This document shows positions 26,980 to 35,943 of a stretch of 61,099 bases of DNA, piece after piece; within the stretch, counting starts at the first letter, position 1, and every line of letters starts with the position of its first letter. Position numbers and translations under genes: made by a program. The notes beneath the pieces were generated by a model. The model saw nothing but the letters and a program-made list of their open reading frames with translations, ran no database searches and had not been told where the DNA came from. Source of the DNA: JAVWHX01 sp036639875 (GTDB lineage Bacteria > Bacillota_I > Bacilli_A > Erysipelotrichales > Coprobacillaceae); the NCBI GenBank assembly GCA_036639875.1, contig JAVWHX010000004.1, positions 1-61,099 on the forward strand, in the 5' to 3' direction.

Positions 26980-29070
26980 ATGGAAGAAAATTCTATACGT
27001 ATGAAAGCATATGCGATTAATTTTAATATGATTAAAGTATATCTTTCAAAGAATTATTATAATGGAATAAGTAGTAAATTTTATTTAAAGGGTTTGAATT
27101 CAGATGAATTAATACTATTGACTGGAGATGCTCTTCATAATGATAATCCTGATTTTCAAGAATATGTTTTTCATATTTCATTTCAGATGGGAAAGGTTTA
27201 TAAGATTGTCGATGCTTATGGATTGACATGTTTTTTAGATTTTTCTAGATTATCTGAGTGTAAAGAATTTGATGAATTGTATTATTATGAGGGTCATGAT
27301 TTAGGGAATACATATACTCAAGAGAAGACAACTTTTAAAGTTTGGGCACCATTATCTACAGGTGTTATTTTAAAGGTTATTAAAGATAATAAAGATTACT
27401 TATATCCAATGGAAAGAGGATTAAAAGGTGTTTATAGTTATACTGTTAATGAGGATTTAGATAATGCTCGTTATTTCTATTTGGTTAAACATGCAGGTAA
27501 TTATGATATATCATTAGATCCATATGCTTATGCTTCTACTTCTAATGGAAGAGAAAGTGTTGTCGTGAATTTAGAGAAAGCATATGTACAAGATTATCCT
27601 TTACCTTCTTTAGAAAAGAAAACGGATGCTATTATATATGAAACAAGTGTTAGAGATTTTTCTATGGCTTCTTCTAGTGGAATGCAACATAAAGGTCAAT
27701 TCTTATCTTTTTGTGAAACTGATACATCTACTGATAGTGGGTATCCTACAGGAATAGATTATCTACAAAGTTTAGGAATTACCCATCTCCAACTTATGCC
27801 AATCAATGATTTTGCTACGGTTGATGAAAATAATCCATTAGAATTATATAACTGGGGTTATGATCCTGCTCAATATAATGTTACTGAAGGAAGTTATGTT
27901 ACTGATCCTGATGATGGTTATAAGCGTATTATTGAGGCTAAACAAATGATTGCAAGTTTACATTCAAAAGGGATAAGAGTGGTATTAGATGTTGTTTATA
28001 ATCATATGCATGATGTGAATATGAATGCTTTAGAGAAAACAGTTCCTCATTATTTCTTTAGAAGAAATGAAGATGGTAGTTTATCTAATGGTTCTTGGTG
28101 TGGGAATGATTTAAATACAACAGCTAAGATGTGTCGTAAATATATTTTAGATATGTGTAAAAGATGGCAAGAGTTATATCATATAGATGGTTATCGTTTT
28201 GATTTAATGGGTCTTATTGATATTGAAACAATGAAGTTAATAGATGCTCAAGCAAAACTAAATGATCCTTCTTTTATGATTTATGGTGAAGGTTGGAATA
28301 TGATGACTGCTATTGGTGAAGATATTCGTACAACCATTCAAAATAATCGTAAGATAAAAGAAGTAGGTTTCTTTAATGATTATTTTAGAGATACTTTAAG
28401 AGGAACAAACCAAATGGAAACAAAAGGTTATTTCTCTGGTGATACATATAAAACAAATGATGCAATAAAAGCTATCTGTAATCTTGAGATGTTTGATAAT
28501 ATATCTCAATCAATTAATTATGTAGAATGTCATGATAATGCAGCAAGTTATGATAAACTGGCTGTCTCAAATTATGATGAAAGTGAAGAAGTGAGAAAGA
28601 AACGTTTGCGTTTGATATTAGCGAGTGTTATTTTGTCTCAAGGAATTCCTTTTATTCATAGTGGACAAGAGTTCTTTAGGACAAAGGGTGGATTACATAA
28701 TACTTATAATGCAGGGGATCAAGTGAATGCACTTGATTGGAGTCAGAAAGATTTAGAAATCGATACAGTTGAACTGGTTAAGTTTTTAATTCGTTTAAGA
28801 AAAAATAATCCTTGTTTTAGATATGATGACTATGATACAATTCGAGAACATGTACACTTAACAAATGTTGCTCATCGTATGATTCAATATTCTTTACATC
28901 AAGAGATGGGAGAATATAAGGATATTATTGTTTATTTTAATGCATCTGTAGATAGTATAGAAGTAGATGTTGAAGAGAGTTATCGTTTGTTGTATCATAG
29001 TGAAAAACAAGAAATAGAAAATAGTAAATTAAGTATAACAGGAGTGAGTCTTGCAATACTTGTAAGGTAG
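26980..29070 (+). CDS. pulA: Type I pullulanase (glycogen debranching, GH13_14)
   Basis: Debranching enzyme of 696 residues from the ATG at 26980, preceded by GAAGAGG; the longer frame from 26941 uses a TTG without a site. The first ~100 residues are a poorly conserved domain, then CBM48 (TTFKVWAPLSTGVILKV). The type I pullulanase motif is present as YNWGYDPAQYNV. Catalytic residues are the Asp in DGYRFDLMGL and the Glu in YGEGWNM, with YVECHDN for the third. There is no signal peptide, so it acts inside the cell on glycogen or maltodextrin. It is followed 9 bases later by pth. Confidence 0.94.
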   Translation: MEENSIRMKAYAINFNMIKVYLSKNYYNGISSKFYLKGLNSDELILLTGDALHNDNPDFQEYVFHISFQMGKVYKIVDAYGLTCFLDFSRLSECKEFDELYYYEGHDLGNTYTQEKTTFKVWAPLSTGVILKVIKDNKDYLYPMERGLKGVYSYTVNEDLDNARYFYLVKHAGNYDISLDPYAYASTSNGRESVVVNLEKAYVQDYPLPSLEKKTDAIIYETSVRDFSMASSSGMQHKGQFLSFCETDTSTDSGYPTGIDYLQSLGITHLQLMPINDFATVDENNPLELYNWGYDPAQYNVTEGSYVTDPDDGYKRIIEAKQMIASLHSKGIRVVLDVVYNHMHDVNMNALEKTVPHYFFRRNEDGSLSNGSWCGNDLNTTAKMCRKYILDMCKRWQELYHIDGYRFDLMGLIDIETMKLIDAQAKLNDPSFMIYGEGWNMMTAIGEDIRTTIQNNRKIKEVGFFNDYFRDTLRGTNQMETKGYFSGDTYKTNDAIKAICNLEMFDNISQSINYVECHDNAASYDKLAVSNYDESEEVRKKRLRLILASVILSQGIPFIHSGQEFFRTKGGLHNTYNAGDQVNALDWSQKDLEIDTVELVKFLIRLRKNNPCFRYDDYDTIREHVHLTNVAHRMIQYSLHQEMGEYKDIIVYFNASVDSIEVDVEESYRLLYHSEKQEIENSKLSITGVSLAILVR

Positions 29071-29079
29071 GTGTATTTT

Positions 29080-29634
29080 ATGAAGTTGATTGTTGGGTTA
29101 GGAAATCCAGGTAGAGAATATGAAAAGACAAGGCATAATGTTGGCTTTATGGTTATGGATCGTTTAGCAGATGTTTTGAATGTTTCTGTTTCTACAAGTA
29201 AGTTTAAAGGTGAATATGGTAAGTTTAAGTATAAAGGTGAGGATATTATTATTCTTAAACCTGTCACTTATATGAATAGTTCTGGTGAGTCAGTTATTCA
29301 ATTTATGAATTATTTTAAGATTGATGTAGAAGACTTATTGGTTATTTATGATGATTTGGATATGCCAGTTGGAAAATTACGTTTAAGAGAAAGTGGTAGT
29401 GCTGGTGGGCATAATGGGATTAAGAGTATTATTGCTCATGTTGGGACTCAATCATTTAAACGTATTCGTGTAGGGATTGATAAACATCCTCGTATTAAGG
29501 TTATTGATTATGTATTAGGACACTTTAATAAGGATGAACAGGTTCTTATTGATGAAGGAATAGAGAATGCTGTAAAAGCTATTCAAAGTTATTTAGATAA
29601 AGATTTTACAACGGCTATGAATGCATTTAATTAG
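29080..29634 (+). CDS. pth: Peptidyl-tRNA hydrolase
   Basis: Housekeeping enzyme that frees tRNA from peptidyl-tRNA dropped by ribosomes, 184 residues. The ATG at 29080 gives the family start MKLIVGLGNPGREYEKTRHN, including the catalytic His; a GTG three codons earlier is part of the upstream spacing. YDDLDMPVGKLRLRESGSAGGHNG contains the other active-site residues. It sits between pulA and mfd; pth-mfd is a common pair in Bacillota, whereas joining to a pullulanase gene is local. Confidence 0.96.
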   Translation: MKLIVGLGNPGREYEKTRHNVGFMVMDRLADVLNVSVSTSKFKGEYGKFKYKGEDIIILKPVTYMNSSGESVIQFMNYFKIDVEDLLVIYDDLDMPVGKLRLRESGSAGGHNGIKSIIAHVGTQSFKRIRVGIDKHPRIKVIDYVLGHFNKDEQVLIDEGIENAVKAIQSYLDKDFTTAMNAFN

Positions 29635-29643
29635 GAGATACAG

Positions 29644-32600
29644 ATGAAAAAGATTATTGAAATATTAAAGAATAATCCAGCTTATCTTGCTTTGATGAAT
29701 GGAAAAGGCGAGATCATAACATCTCACGCTAGTGATGAGGCAATCCTCATTGCTAGTGCTTTTTTCAGTTCTTCAAAACCAATGTTAATTGTTAAAGAGA
29801 ATCTTTATCAAGCTCAATTACTCTATCAAGAACTATATCCTATCCTTCAAAATAAAGTAGCCTTCTTTCCATGTGATGAATCATTAAGAATTGAAGCATT
29901 AGCTTCATCTCAAGAAATGACTGGTGAAAGAATTAATGCTCTTGCATCACTAATTCATCAACAAGTCGGTGTTGTTATTTGTCATACTCATAGTTTGATA
30001 AGACATGTTCCTTCTCCACAAGTCTTTTTACAAAATACAATCGAATTAAAGGTATCACAAGTGATTGAACCTTTAAAATTAAGAGAACATTTGATTCATA
30101 GTGGATATCAATTAATACAAAGAGTTGATGAACCATTCTATTATTCTAAAAGAGGTGGAGTTATAGATGTTTATTCTATTCAATATGATAATCCTATTCG
30201 TATTGAATTCTTTGATGATGAAATAGAAAGTATTCGTTTCTTTGATAAAGATACACAAAAATCATTAGAATCAGTACAATCAGTAACGATTTTACCTGCT
30301 ACTGATTTATTATATGATATTGAACAAGTTGATGAAGTTATTGAAAAGATTATTGATCTTAAAGATCGTACTGAAGAACAAGAGTTTAAAGATAATTTAG
30401 AAGAAGAAGTATCAATTGATATTGAATCATTAAAGGGATATGGTTATTCATCACGTTTATATCAATATTTAGGTTTATTTGATTCAACAACATCACTCTT
30501 ATCTTATTTTAATAATCCTTTGATTATAACAACTGATAAACAAAAACTAAATCAACTTTTTAATCAATATGTAGAAGAAACATTCTTTTATAATCATGAA
30601 TTAGAAAGTATTGGTAAAATGGTTCATGGTTTAACTTTATTTCATAACTTAGAAACATTAATTAAACATGTAGATATTCAATTCTTTGATTTTAGACAAA
30701 ATGAAAAACAAATTTCCTTTGTAACAAGAGAAATTCAATTATCATTGCTTAATGAATCACAATTGATTCAACAAATTAAAGATTATGTCATTAAGAATAA
30801 AGTCTTAATGTGTTTAGATAATTCACATCAAATACAAATGATGGTTGATTTATTAGAAAACAATCATATTCATTATACAATGGTAGGTAATGATGAAAAC
30901 ATCTATGATGGTGTAAATATCTATATGGGTAACTTAAAAACAGGTATAGATTTTTATGAAGAAAGAGTTATTCTTTTAACTGAGAATGAATTATTTAAAG
31001 TCTCAACACATAAGAAAAAAGGTTATATTAAATATAAAGATGCTAAGATTATTAATGATTATACTGAGTTAAATATAGGGGATTATGTTGTTCATGATAC
31101 GCATGGTATTGGACAGTATATGGGAATTAAAGTCTTAGAAGCAAAAGGTGTTAAGAAAGATTACTTATATATTGCTTATAAGGGTAATGATACTTTATAT
31201 ATACCTGTAGAGAACTTTAAGTTAGTTCGTAAGTTTGCTTCTCGTGATGGAAAAGCACCACGTATTCACTCTTTAAATAGTGCTGAGTGGCAAAAAACAA
31301 AACAAAGAGTTAGAAATAAGGTTAATGATTTGGCTGATCAATTAATTGCTTTATATGCGCAAAGAATGAAACAACCAGGTTTTGCTTATCAACCAGACGA
31401 TGCTTTACAAATACAATTTGAAGAATGTTTTGGTTATGAATTAACACCTGATCAAAAAGAAGCGGTTATGGAAATAAAGAAAGACATGCTTTTACCTAGA
31501 CCAATGGATAGATTGTTATGTGGAGATGTTGGATTTGGGAAAACAGAAGTTGCTTTAAGAGCATGTTTTAAAGCTATTTTAGGAAATAAGCAAGTTGCAT
31601 TCTTATGTCCAACAACTATTCTTTCTTCACAACATCATCATACAATGGTGAAACGTTTTGAGAATTTTCCTGTTCGTATTGCTTTACTTAATCGTTTTAC
31701 AACAACAAAAGAAAAGAATCAAATCTTAAAAGATTTAAAGGCAGGACTTATTGATTTATTAGTAGGGACTCATCGTATTTTATCTAAAGATATTGAGTTT
31801 AAAGATTTAGGTTTGTTATGTATTGATGAAGAACAAAGATTTGGTGTTAAACAAAAAGAAAAGATTAAAGAAATAAGACAAACAATTGATGTTTTAACTT
31901 TAACAGCTACACCTATTCCTAGAACTTTACAAATGTCATTAATGGGAATTAGAGGTTTATCACAAATTGAAACACCACCATTAGATAGATTACCAGTACA
32001 AACATATGTTATGGAAAAGAATCAACAATTAATTCAACAAGTTATTGAAAGAGAATTGGGTAGAAAAGGACAAGTCTTTTATCTTTATAATAAGACATCT
32101 AACATTGAATCTGTTGCGAATAATATCGCTAGAATGGTGCCTAATGCAAGAGTGGCAGTTGGCCATGGTAAGATGTCAAAAGAGCACTTAGAAGACGTTA
32201 TGCAAGCATTTACTGATAAGGAATATGATGTTTTGGTTTGCACAACAATTATTGAAACAGGTATTGATATACCTAATGCAAATACAATTATTATTGAAGA
32301 TGCTGATAAGTTTGGTTTATCACAGTTATATCAGATTAAGGGACGTGTTGGACGTAGTGAAAGAATGGCTTATGCTTATTTGTTATATGCTAAAAATAAA
32401 CAAATGAATGAAGAAGCAACTAAACGTTTAAAAGCCATTAAAGAATTTGCACAACTTGGTAGTGGTTATAAAATAGCAATGCGTGATTTGAGTATAAGAG
32501 GTTCTGGAGATATTTTAGGTGGTGAACAAGCTGGATTTATCGATAGTGTTGGATTTGATTTATATATGAAAATCTTACAAGAGGCTATTGATGAAAAAAC

Positions 32601-33069
32601 TGGTGAAAAGAAAGAAGAAAAAGAAGTTCCTACACAAAATATTAATGTTGAGGGATATATTCCTGAAAACTATCTTGAAAGTGATATTGAGAAGTTAAAC
32701 TTGTATCAACGTATTTATAAAGCTCAACATATGACACAAATGAATACATTAGAAAAAGAATTAAAAGATTTATATGGAACATTACCTAGAGAAGTGAGTA
32801 ATATTGTTTTAAAACGTAAGTATGAAATCTTATGTAATGAACCATTTATTGAATCTGTTAAAGATACTGGGACGCATATTCAACTCATGTTGACACAAGA
32901 ATTTACAACTCATATACAAGGAGATATCTTATTTGAACTTGTTCATCGTTTATTTAAGAAACCGCAATTAAAGTATATGAGAAATTGTATTGTTATTATG
33001 ATACCAACAGATCAAACATGGTTACCATATGCTATAGAATTACTCAATGAATTAAAGAAGTTTTTATAA
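29644..33069 (+). CDS. mfd: Transcription-repair coupling factor
   Basis: DNA translocase of 1141 residues that removes RNA polymerase stalled at lesions and brings in UvrA. The order of domains is complete: UvrB-like N-terminus (about 1-350, with YSKRGGVIDVYS), the RNA-polymerase-interacting domain (about 475-550, GDYVVHDTHGIGQYMG), the helicase motor with Walker A CGDVGFGKTEVALRA, DEEQRFGV and LTATPIPRTLQMSLMG, the TRG-like segment RGSGDILGGEQAGFID and a C-terminal D7 domain. It starts 9 bases after pth and is followed by a terminator. Confidence 0.97.
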   Translation: MKKIIEILKNNPAYLALMNGKGEIITSHASDEAILIASAFFSSSKPMLIVKENLYQAQLLYQELYPILQNKVAFFPCDESLRIEALASSQEMTGERINALASLIHQQVGVVICHTHSLIRHVPSPQVFLQNTIELKVSQVIEPLKLREHLIHSGYQLIQRVDEPFYYSKRGGVIDVYSIQYDNPIRIEFFDDEIESIRFFDKDTQKSLESVQSVTILPATDLLYDIEQVDEVIEKIIDLKDRTEEQEFKDNLEEEVSIDIESLKGYGYSSRLYQYLGLFDSTTSLLSYFNNPLIITTDKQKLNQLFNQYVEETFFYNHELESIGKMVHGLTLFHNLETLIKHVDIQFFDFRQNEKQISFVTREIQLSLLNESQLIQQIKDYVIKNKVLMCLDNSHQIQMMVDLLENNHIHYTMVGNDENIYDGVNIYMGNLKTGIDFYEERVILLTENELFKVSTHKKKGYIKYKDAKIINDYTELNIGDYVVHDTHGIGQYMGIKVLEAKGVKKDYLYIAYKGNDTLYIPVENFKLVRKFASRDGKAPRIHSLNSAEWQKTKQRVRNKVNDLADQLIALYAQRMKQPGFAYQPDDALQIQFEECFGYELTPDQKEAVMEIKKDMLLPRPMDRLLCGDVGFGKTEVALRACFKAILGNKQVAFLCPTTILSSQHHHTMVKRFENFPVRIALLNRFTTTKEKNQILKDLKAGLIDLLVGTHRILSKDIEFKDLGLLCIDEEQRFGVKQKEKIKEIRQTIDVLTLTATPIPRTLQMSLMGIRGLSQIETPPLDRLPVQTYVMEKNQQLIQQVIERELGRKGQVFYLYNKTSNIESVANNIARMVPNARVAVGHGKMSKEHLEDVMQAFTDKEYDVLVCTTIIETGIDIPNANTIIIEDADKFGLSQLYQIKGRVGRSERMAYAYLLYAKNKQMNEEATKRLKAIKEFAQLGSGYKIAMRDLSIRGSGDILGGEQAGFIDSVGFDLYMKILQEAIDEKTGEKKEEKEVPTQNINVEGYIPENYLESDIEKLNLYQRIYKAQHMTQMNTLEKELKDLYGTLPREVSNIVLKRKYEILCNEPFIESVKDTGTHIQLMLTQEFTTHIQGDILFELVHRLFKKPQLKYMRNCIVIMIPTDQTWLPYAIELLNELKKFL

Positions 33070-33097
33070 GTCATGAATAAAATCATGGCTTTTTTTG
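33069..33097 (+). terminator. Rho-independent terminator after mfd
   Basis: Stem AGTCATGA / TCATGGCT with one G-T pair, loop ATAAAA and seven T. Confidence 0.85.
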
Positions 33098-33155
33098 TAT
33101 AAATCATTTGTTTATGAAAAGACTTATAATAGGAAAGAAGTGAGGATAGAACATC

Positions 33156-33923
33156 ATGATTTATTTTATAATCGCATTCTCTGCTTCAATTATAGGGGCA
33201 ATATCTGGAATGGGTGGAGGTATTATTATCAAACCACTCTTAGATGTATTAGGACATTATGATATATCAACAATTAATCTTCTTTCATCATTTACAGTGC
33301 TTTCAATGGCTATAGCATCTTTAACTAAACATTACTACTATAAGACATCGTTTGATCAAAATATGGCAGTTATTTTATCAATTGGTGCTATTGTAGGTGC
33401 AATGATAGGAGACTCACTCTTAAATAGAATCATTGAGAATTCATTATATCCTCATATGGTTAAGCAATTACAGAATATTATTTTGTTGTTTTTACTTATA
33501 TTTGTTTATGTTTATATGAATATCTATAAAGAAAAAATCCAATTTCATATTTCTAATCGTTGGATTATTGCAATTATAGGAATGTCACTTGGTTTTATCT
33601 CTACTTTAACAGGGATTGGTGGTGGGCCTATAAATATTATGATACTGACTTTATTTTTCTCCATGTCAACGAAAGATGCAGTTATATATTCATTAATCCT
33701 TATTTTCTTTTCTCAATTCTCTAAAGTTATCAATGTTTTATTAAATGGAAATCTTTTTCAGTATGATTTAACAATGCTTATTTATATGATACCAGCTGGT
33801 GTTATTGGTGGAATAATTGGATCAAATCTAAATAAAAAAATACCACCTCTAACTATTCATAAAGTTTTTAATATTGTTTTACTATTCACACTTTGCACAA
33901 CTCTTTATAATATATTTCATTAA
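33156..33923 (+). CDS. TSUP family membrane permease (TauE/SafE-like)
   Basis: Membrane protein of 255 residues with seven or eight helices. The two internal repeats each carry the family glycine motif: ISGMGGGIIIKPLLDV near residue 17 and LTGIGGGPINIMILT near residue 150. TSUP proteins move small anions such as sulfite, sulfoacetate or sulfolactate; the substrate here is unknown. GAAGTGAGG precedes the ATG. It is a single-gene unit. Confidence 0.85.
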   Translation: MIYFIIAFSASIIGAISGMGGGIIIKPLLDVLGHYDISTINLLSSFTVLSMAIASLTKHYYYKTSFDQNMAVILSIGAIVGAMIGDSLLNRIIENSLYPHMVKQLQNIILLFLLIFVYVYMNIYKEKIQFHISNRWIIAIIGMSLGFISTLTGIGGGPINIMILTLFFSMSTKDAVIYSLILIFFSQFSKVINVLLNGNLFQYDLTMLIYMIPAGVIGGIIGSNLNKKIPPLTIHKVFNIVLLFTLCTTLYNIFH

Positions 33924-33995
33924 CAAAAAGTTAATATAAACTTATATAATAAGGGAGAGTAAAAACAATATGAAATGATACTATACATAAGAAAA

Positions 33996-34016
33996 GTCCC
34001 CTGATTATCAGGGGAT
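33996..34016. terminator. Terminator hairpin between converging genes at 33923 and 34016
   Basis: Perfect 8-bp palindrome TCCCCTGA / TCAGGGGA with loop TTA. On the minus strand it is followed by ACTTTTC. It touches the stop codon of the minus-strand gene. Confidence 0.7.
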
Positions 34017-34462
34017 TATTTATAGTTATCTAGTATTTCTTCAATATCTATACCTAGTTTAAATCCTAGTATAAAGTAATCATCAATCGTATTTTGATAA
34101 TCATCACTAGAATAATGACTTTGAACTTTTAAAATAGAATGATAAATCTTAAAGAAGATAGAATGAATATCTAAAGAACTAGGAAGTTCAGTATGATTTT
34201 TAATAGAATCAATTCTTAATTCATACCCAATAGACATTAACATTGTTAAACCTTCAATATAATGATCTAATAATTGTTTATGATTAATAGGTTCATCTTT
34301 TTCCCAAAATAAATAACATCTAGAATCTAAAGATAATTCAGATAAATCATGTAAGAAAGATAATATCTTTTGATTTAATCTTTGTACATTTAATATTTCA
34401 TTCTTAGTCGTTTGTAATTCTTTATTGATATAGACTTCATATAATTTTGATACTTCGTTCAT
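34016..34462 (-). CDS. Divergent dimeric dUTPase-like protein (all-alpha NTP pyrophosphatase, dUTPase_2-like)
   Basis: A 148-residue all-helical protein resembling the dimeric dUTPases of Bacillota (PF08761). The match is in LSELSLDSRCYLFW, corresponding to the family's ELxELANExRxFKFW, then LLDHYIEGLTMLMSIGYELR, corresponding to EEYVDGLHFLLSLGLELG, and a C-terminal FKLGIDIEEILDNY. Metal-binding acids are partly changed: the first helix has D-L-S-E-L-S-L-D, and the second has DHYIE where EEYVD is usual. It may be inactive or act on another nucleotide. Single gene with its own terminator and an AGAGGTGA site. Confidence 0.55.
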   Translation of the reverse strand: MNEVSKLYEVYINKELQTTKNEILNVQRLNQKILSFLHDLSELSLDSRCYLFWEKDEPINHKQLLDHYIEGLTMLMSIGYELRIDSIKNHTELPSSLDIHSIFFKIYHSILKVQSHYSSDDYQNTIDDYFILGFKLGIDIEEILDNYK

Positions 34463-34514
34463 AATATATCACCTCTACCTATAATTATAAACTTAAATAT
34501 GAATTGAATTTGAA

Positions 34515-35081
34515 TTACATCATAAATATCCCTAAATGTTCTAAAAGAATCTTTAATCCAATTAATATTAAGATAACTCCACCAGCTATCTCTGCTTTAG
34601 ATTTAAACTTTAATCCAAAGACATGTCCAATCTTAACACCAGCCATAGATATAATTAATGTTGTCACAGCAATAATAATAACCGCATAATAAATATTAAC
34701 ATTTAAAAAAGCAAAAGTAACCCCAATAGCAAGTGCATCAATAGAAGTTGCTACTGCTAAAGGTAACATAGATTTAAATGAGAAGTCAGCATCACAACCT
34801 TCTTCATCATCACTTAATGCTTCTTTTAACATATTAATACCAATTAATGCTAAAAGGATAAAGGCAACCCAGTGATCAATATTCTCAATCTTATCTTTAA
34901 ATTGAACACCTAAAAAATAACCAATAAGAGGCATTAATCCTTGGAATAAACCAAAGTATCCTCCACATATCAAAGCATGTTTAACTTGTAACTTTCTTGT
35001 TGATAAACCTTTACATATACTGACTGCAAATGCATCCATAGCAAGGCCTATACCAATTAATAATATTTCTAAAAATTGCAT
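34515..35081 (-). CDS. mntP: Manganese efflux pump MntP
   Basis: Six-helix membrane exporter of Mn2+, 188 residues from the ATG at 35081 (site GGGAGGAGAAC). A longer frame would start inside the upstream riboswitch. The two homologous halves carry the conserved aspartates: GIGLAMDAFAVSICKGL near the N-terminus and ATSIDALAIGVTFAF in the middle. A cytoplasmic acidic loop with SDDEEGCD separates the halves. The gene is preceded by a yybP-ykoY riboswitch, the standard manganese control element, which strongly supports the identity. Confidence 0.94.
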   Translation of the reverse strand: MQFLEILLIGIGLAMDAFAVSICKGLSTRKLQVKHALICGGYFGLFQGLMPLIGYFLGVQFKDKIENIDHWVAFILLALIGINMLKEALSDDEEGCDADFSFKSMLPLAVATSIDALAIGVTFAFLNVNIYYAVIIIAVTTLIISMAGVKIGHVFGLKFKSKAEIAGGVILILIGLKILLEHLGIFMM

Positions 35082-35098
35082 AATTGTTCTCCTCCCAC

Positions 35099-35135
35099 AA
35101 AAAAAGACATGACTGTGGTATCCACAGACAAGTCT
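35099..35135 (-). terminator. Riboswitch expression-platform terminator before mntP
   Basis: On the minus strand AGACTTGTCTGTGG pairs with CCACAGTCATGTCT (two mismatches), loop ATA, then seven T. Its 5' arm contains CTTGTC, which is also the 3' strand of riboswitch helix P1. The two structures exclude each other, so manganese binding should favour read-through. Confidence 0.8.
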
Positions 35136-35216
35136 CATTATTTCAAATCGTGCCAGATATGTAATATCGGTATGTTGACATGATTACACAAAGAGTGCTA
35201 ACTACTCCCTTATCTT
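35127..35216 (-). promoter_or_regulatory. yybP-ykoY manganese riboswitch
   Basis: Read on the minus strand, the conserved pieces occur in order: GGGAGTAG, GTCAACATACCG, CTGGCACG and AATGAGAC. Helix P1 forms between GATAAG (35209-35214) and CTTGTC (35127-35132). This is the known two-arm Mn2+ aptamer, and the gene it controls encodes the manganese pump MntP. Confidence 0.9.
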
Positions 35217-35221
35217 TTAGC

Positions 35222-35250
35222 ATTATAACAACCTTAGCAATTAATGTCAA
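35222..35250 (-). promoter_or_regulatory. Consensus sigma-A promoter of mntP
   Basis: TTGACA and TATAAT, both perfect, with a 17-base spacer on the minus strand. The predicted start lies right at the 5' end of the riboswitch. The -35 box overlaps the stop codon of yigZ at 35247-35249. Confidence 0.85.
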
Positions 35251-35843
35251 TTTTCTTTTTCGATATAATCACTAGAAATAATTTGATATGAAAACTGATT
35301 GCTTGTTAGTTCTTGAACTTGATCTAAAAAGTGAGAATCTTTGAGATAACATTGATATGAGACCTTTTCATTATATTCTTGTTGAATACATTTTATGTTG
35401 AGTTGTTTCATCAAATGTTCAATCTTACGAGTGTAAGAATAGTCTACAGATATCTCATATAAATCAACCAGTTCTTTTTCAACAATAGTCGCTTCTTTTA
35501 ATGTTTCTGCAATACTTTGAGTATAAGCTCTAGTAAGTCCACCAGCGCCTAACTTTATACCACCAAAGTAACGCGTTACAATTGCAATAATATTTGTTAG
35601 ACCTTGCATCTTTAAAACGTTTAACATCGGCATACCAGCAGTTTGCGAAGGTTCACCATCATCATTAGCTCTTTCATGTTGTCCGATAATATATGCAATA
35701 CAATTATGATTGGCTTCTTTATCACTATATAGTTCTATAAGTTCCTTGGCTTTATCGATATCACTACAAGGAATAAGATGACAGACAAATTCCGACTTTT
35801 TTATGATAATTGTATGTTTTGTGTATTCTTTAATAGATATCAT
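35247..35843 (-). CDS. yigZ: YigZ/IMPACT family protein (UPF0029)
   Basis: A 198-residue conserved protein. The N-terminal UPF0029 domain has KSEFVCHLIPC, NHNCIAYIIG and the hallmark DDGEPSQTAGMPML, then VTRYFGGIKLGAGGLTRAY. The C-terminal ~60 residues form the ferredoxin-like DUF1949 domain. The eukaryotic relative IMPACT works in translation control; the bacterial role is unsettled. Its promoter diverges from that of degV. Confidence 0.9.
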   Translation of the reverse strand: MISIKEYTKHTIIIKKSEFVCHLIPCSDIDKAKELIELYSDKEANHNCIAYIIGQHERANDDGEPSQTAGMPMLNVLKMQGLTNIIAIVTRYFGGIKLGAGGLTRAYTQSIAETLKEATIVEKELVDLYEISVDYSYTRKIEHLMKQLNIKCIQQEYNEKVSYQCYLKDSHFLDQVQELTSNQFSYQIISSDYIEKEN

Positions 35844-35866
35844 ATCCTCATTCCTTCCTTTTCTCT

Positions 35867-35916
35867 ATTATATATGAATTCATTTGATTGTCAAAAAAGG
35901 ATTATTGATTTATAAT
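35867..35916. promoter_or_regulatory. Divergent yigZ and degV promoters with overlapping -35 boxes
   Basis: Plus strand: TTGTCA (35888-35893), 17-base spacer, TATAAT (35911-35916) for degV. Minus strand: TTGACA (35889-35894), 16-base spacer, TATAAT (35867-35872) for yigZ. The two -35 boxes share five base pairs, so two polymerases cannot bind at once. Confidence 0.75.
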
Positions 35917-35943
35917 AGAATAAAATGAAATGGGGGTTATCAA

